Source: Deinococcus sp.
GTDB lineage: Bacteria > Deinococcota > Deinococci > JACQHA01
DNA: 6,503 bases
Assembly (NCBI GenBank): GCA_016199255.1
Contig: JACQHA010000102.1
Span: forward strand, 1 to 6,503
Direction: 5' to 3'
This document shows, one piece after another, positions 5,364 through 6,503 of the stretch. Both the position numbers and the translations under genes were made by a program. Below the pieces are notes generated by a model. The model was not told the DNA's origin. It saw nothing but the letters and a program-made list of their open reading frames with translations, and ran no database searches. How positions within the stretch are numbered: position 1 is the stretch's first letter; every line of letters begins with the position of its first letter.

Positions 5364-6155
5364 ATGCTTCTTGTGGAGTTCTGGAACTTCTTAAGTGATC
5401 CTTCCACTGCCCAGGCCTTCTGGCGGGGCAGCTGGATAACCTTCTACCTCACTGGCGTCTCCGGCTTCCTGGGGCTATTCATGGGGCTGGTGGCGGCGCT
5501 GGCCAAAATCTCCCGGTTGCCGCTGCCCCGGTGGCTGGCCACGTTCTACATCTGGTTCATGAGGGGCACGCCGCTCTTGGTGCAGATCTTCCTGGTGGCC
5601 TTTGGCTGGCCCGGGCTGCCCCTGAGCTTCGGGCTGCGGCTGAGCGATCTGAGCCCCTTCTGGCGGGGAGTATTCAAGATCGAGCCGTTTAACGCGGCGG
5701 TGATCGCCCTGAGCTTCAACGTGGGCGCCTATAACGCCGAGGTGATCAGGGCGGGCATCTTGTCCGTCGCCCGGGGGCAGGTGGAGGCCGCCCGCTCCCT
5801 GGGCATGTCGCCGCTGCAGGCCATGCGCTATGTGATCCTCCCCCAGGCGGTGCCGGTCATGGTGCCACCACTGGGAAACAACCTCATTGCCCTGCTCAAG
5901 GACAGCTCCCTGGCATCGGTGATCTCGGTGTTTGAATTGGCCAAGAACACCCAGATCCTCAACACCCAGACCTTCCGGGTATTCTGGGGCTGGCTGATTG
6001 CCGCTACTTTGTACCTGATCATGACCTCGATTCTGGAGCAGGGGCTCAATCACCTGGAGCGGCGCTCATCGGCGTACCGCAACCCCCAGGCCGCCGCGGT
6101 GGCCAGCGCTGGGCGGCGCACGGTGCCCATGACCCAGCCCCGCCGCCAGCCCTAA
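5364..6155 (+). CDS. Amino-acid-family ABC transporter permease (HisM/GlnP type)
   Basis: This inner-membrane subunit forms the translocation path for the binding protein encoded upstream. The 263 residues contain about five hydrophobic segments (about 24-47, 57-82, 109-132, 176-192, 203-225). The family landmarks are FMRGTPLLVQIF (65-76), FNVGAYNAEVIRAGI (118-132) and the EAA motif, EAARSLGMSPLQAMRYVILP (141-160), which docks on the ATPase. Segment 83-108 is somewhat longer than in typical HisM-type proteins. The C-terminal 25 or so residues are Ala/Arg/Pro-rich and look unstructured. The start ATG abuts the stem-loop at 5337-5363; an in-frame GTG at 5373 is an alternative start clear of the stem. 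No ATPase gene follows in the window, so the nucleotide-binding subunit must be encoded elsewhere or shared. Substrate is inferred only from family. Confidence 0.93.
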   Translation: MLLVEFWNFLSDPSTAQAFWRGSWITFYLTGVSGFLGLFMGLVAALAKISRLPLPRWLATFYIWFMRGTPLLVQIFLVAFGWPGLPLSFGLRLSDLSPFWRGVFKIEPFNAAVIALSFNVGAYNAEVIRAGILSVARGQVEAARSLGMSPLQAMRYVILPQAVPVMVPPLGNNLIALLKDSSLASVISVFELAKNTQILNTQTFRVFWGWLIAATLYLIMTSILEQGLNHLERRSSAYRNPQAAAVASAGRRTVPMTQPRRQP

Positions 6156-6161
6156 GGCCCA

Positions 6162-6191
6162 TTGCCGAATGTAGTGTTCAGGCGCTATACT
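6162..6191 (+). promoter_or_regulatory. sigma70-type promoter for the last gene
   Basis: TTGCCG (6162-6167) and TATACT (6186-6191) are separated by 18 bases, four and five of six consensus matches. The predicted start is near 6198, giving a leader of about 85 bases. The promoter shows the last gene is a separate unit from the transporter. Confidence 0.6.
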
Positions 6192-6210
6192 GTAACGCAA
6201 TTGTAACGCA
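6191..6210. repeat. 11-bp-period direct repeat at the transcription start (candidate operator)
   Basis: TGTAACGCA occurs at 6191-6199 and again, identical, at 6202-6210. The 11-bp spacing puts both copies on the same face of the helix. The first copy starts on the last base of the -10 and the pair covers the predicted start, as expected for a repressor. Such direct repeats are typical of OmpR/PhoB-family response regulators. A small TCGTC/GACGA hairpin (6220-6236) lies further down the leader. Confidence 0.5.
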
Positions 6211-6283
6211 GTTCCAGATTCGTCGCCTGGGGACGAGGTGTAAAGTCTTCCAATCACAGGCGCGCGCTCAAAGGAGGAAAGAA

Positions 6284-6503
6284 ATGGGCAAGCACCGGTG
6301 GCTAGCTGTTGTTTTGGCACTGCTGGCACTAGTTCCAGCGGTGGCTCAGGGAGAGCCGCCGCGCATCGTGGACTTCCGGCTGGAAACTCCTGCCACTACC
6401 CCTGCCGGAGCGGTGGGCACGCCGCCCGCTCCGGCACCGCTGCCTAACGGGCAGCGCTTGCCCCAGGACAGCCGGGGGGTGTTCCTGGTGGCGGCGGGGT
6501 TGC
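6284..6503 (+). CDS. Secreted protein of unknown function, N-terminal part only (cut off by window edge)
   Basis: A 73-codon frame is open to the right edge of the window. AAGGAGG (6271-6277) lies six bases before the ATG, which fixes the start. The N-terminus is a clear Sec signal peptide: basic MGKHRW, a hydrophobic core at 7-19 and likely cleavage after Ala18 or Ala20 (PAVAQ). The mature part begins QGEPPRIVDFRLE and continues into a Pro/Ala/Thr-rich stretch (about 37-55), probably a flexible spacer before a folded domain outside the window. I do not recognise the family from this fragment. It has its own promoter and a repeat that may be an operator, so it is unlikely to be the missing transporter ATPase. 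Confidence 0.85.
   Translation, partial: MGKHRWLAVVLALLALVPAVAQGEPPRIVDFRLETPATTPAGAVGTPPAPAPLPNGQRLPQDSRGVFLVAAGL

Noticed and set aside
5475..6053. 192-codon minus-strand frame opposite the permease
   Set aside because: It is a shadow frame: the plus strand encodes a permease with EAA and membrane segments, and the antisense product is His/Gln/Gly-rich with no motif.

Overview
The window is ordinary-looking bacterial chromosome. It is GC-rich and densely coding, with strong G/C bias at third codon positions, AGGAGG-type ribosome sites and sigma70-like promoters. It carries housekeeping genes (gmk, coaBC, argR), a membrane-anchored M16 peptidase, and a HisJ/HisM-type ABC transporter. This mix would suit a Gram-positive-like or Chloroflexota-type lineage. 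That placement rests on gene content and style only and is low confidence.

Layout. Positions 1-1900 (minus strand) hold the N-terminal part of a large M16 metallopeptidase: a membrane anchor, a coiled-coil stalk, a complete zinc-binding M16 domain, a Gln/Pro-rich linker and the first residues of a second M16-like domain. The gene runs off the left edge. A 225-bp divergent intergenic region (1901-2125) separates it from the plus-strand genes. gmk (2126-2734) and coaBC (2736-3962) lie 1 bp apart as a two-gene operon. The end of coaBC lies inside a 49-bp imperfect palindrome. argR (4015-4470) follows from its own strong promoter, apparently with almost no 5' leader. Next come a periplasmic-type amino-acid-family binding protein (4523-5329) and a HisM-type permease (5364-6155). 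A perfect 12-bp stem-loop separates these two and ends directly against the permease start codon. After a 128-bp intergenic region with a promoter and an 11-bp-period direct repeat, a secreted protein begins (6284) and runs off the right edge.

Functionally, gmk supplies GDP precursors and coaBC makes 4'-phosphopantetheine for coenzyme A. ArgR is an arginine-responsive repressor/activator whose gene sits directly upstream of the amino-acid-type transporter. This suggests, but does not prove, that the transporter belongs to arginine-linked nitrogen metabolism. No ATPase subunit for the transporter is present. I see no mobile element, CRISPR array, tRNA or rRNA, and no clear new defence or biosynthetic system. 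The points most worth a second look are the stalked M16 fusion, the CoaC domain with Asp where E. coli has its catalytic Cys, the palindrome at the coaBC end, the stem-loop against the permease start, the near-leaderless argR and the helically phased repeat before the last gene.
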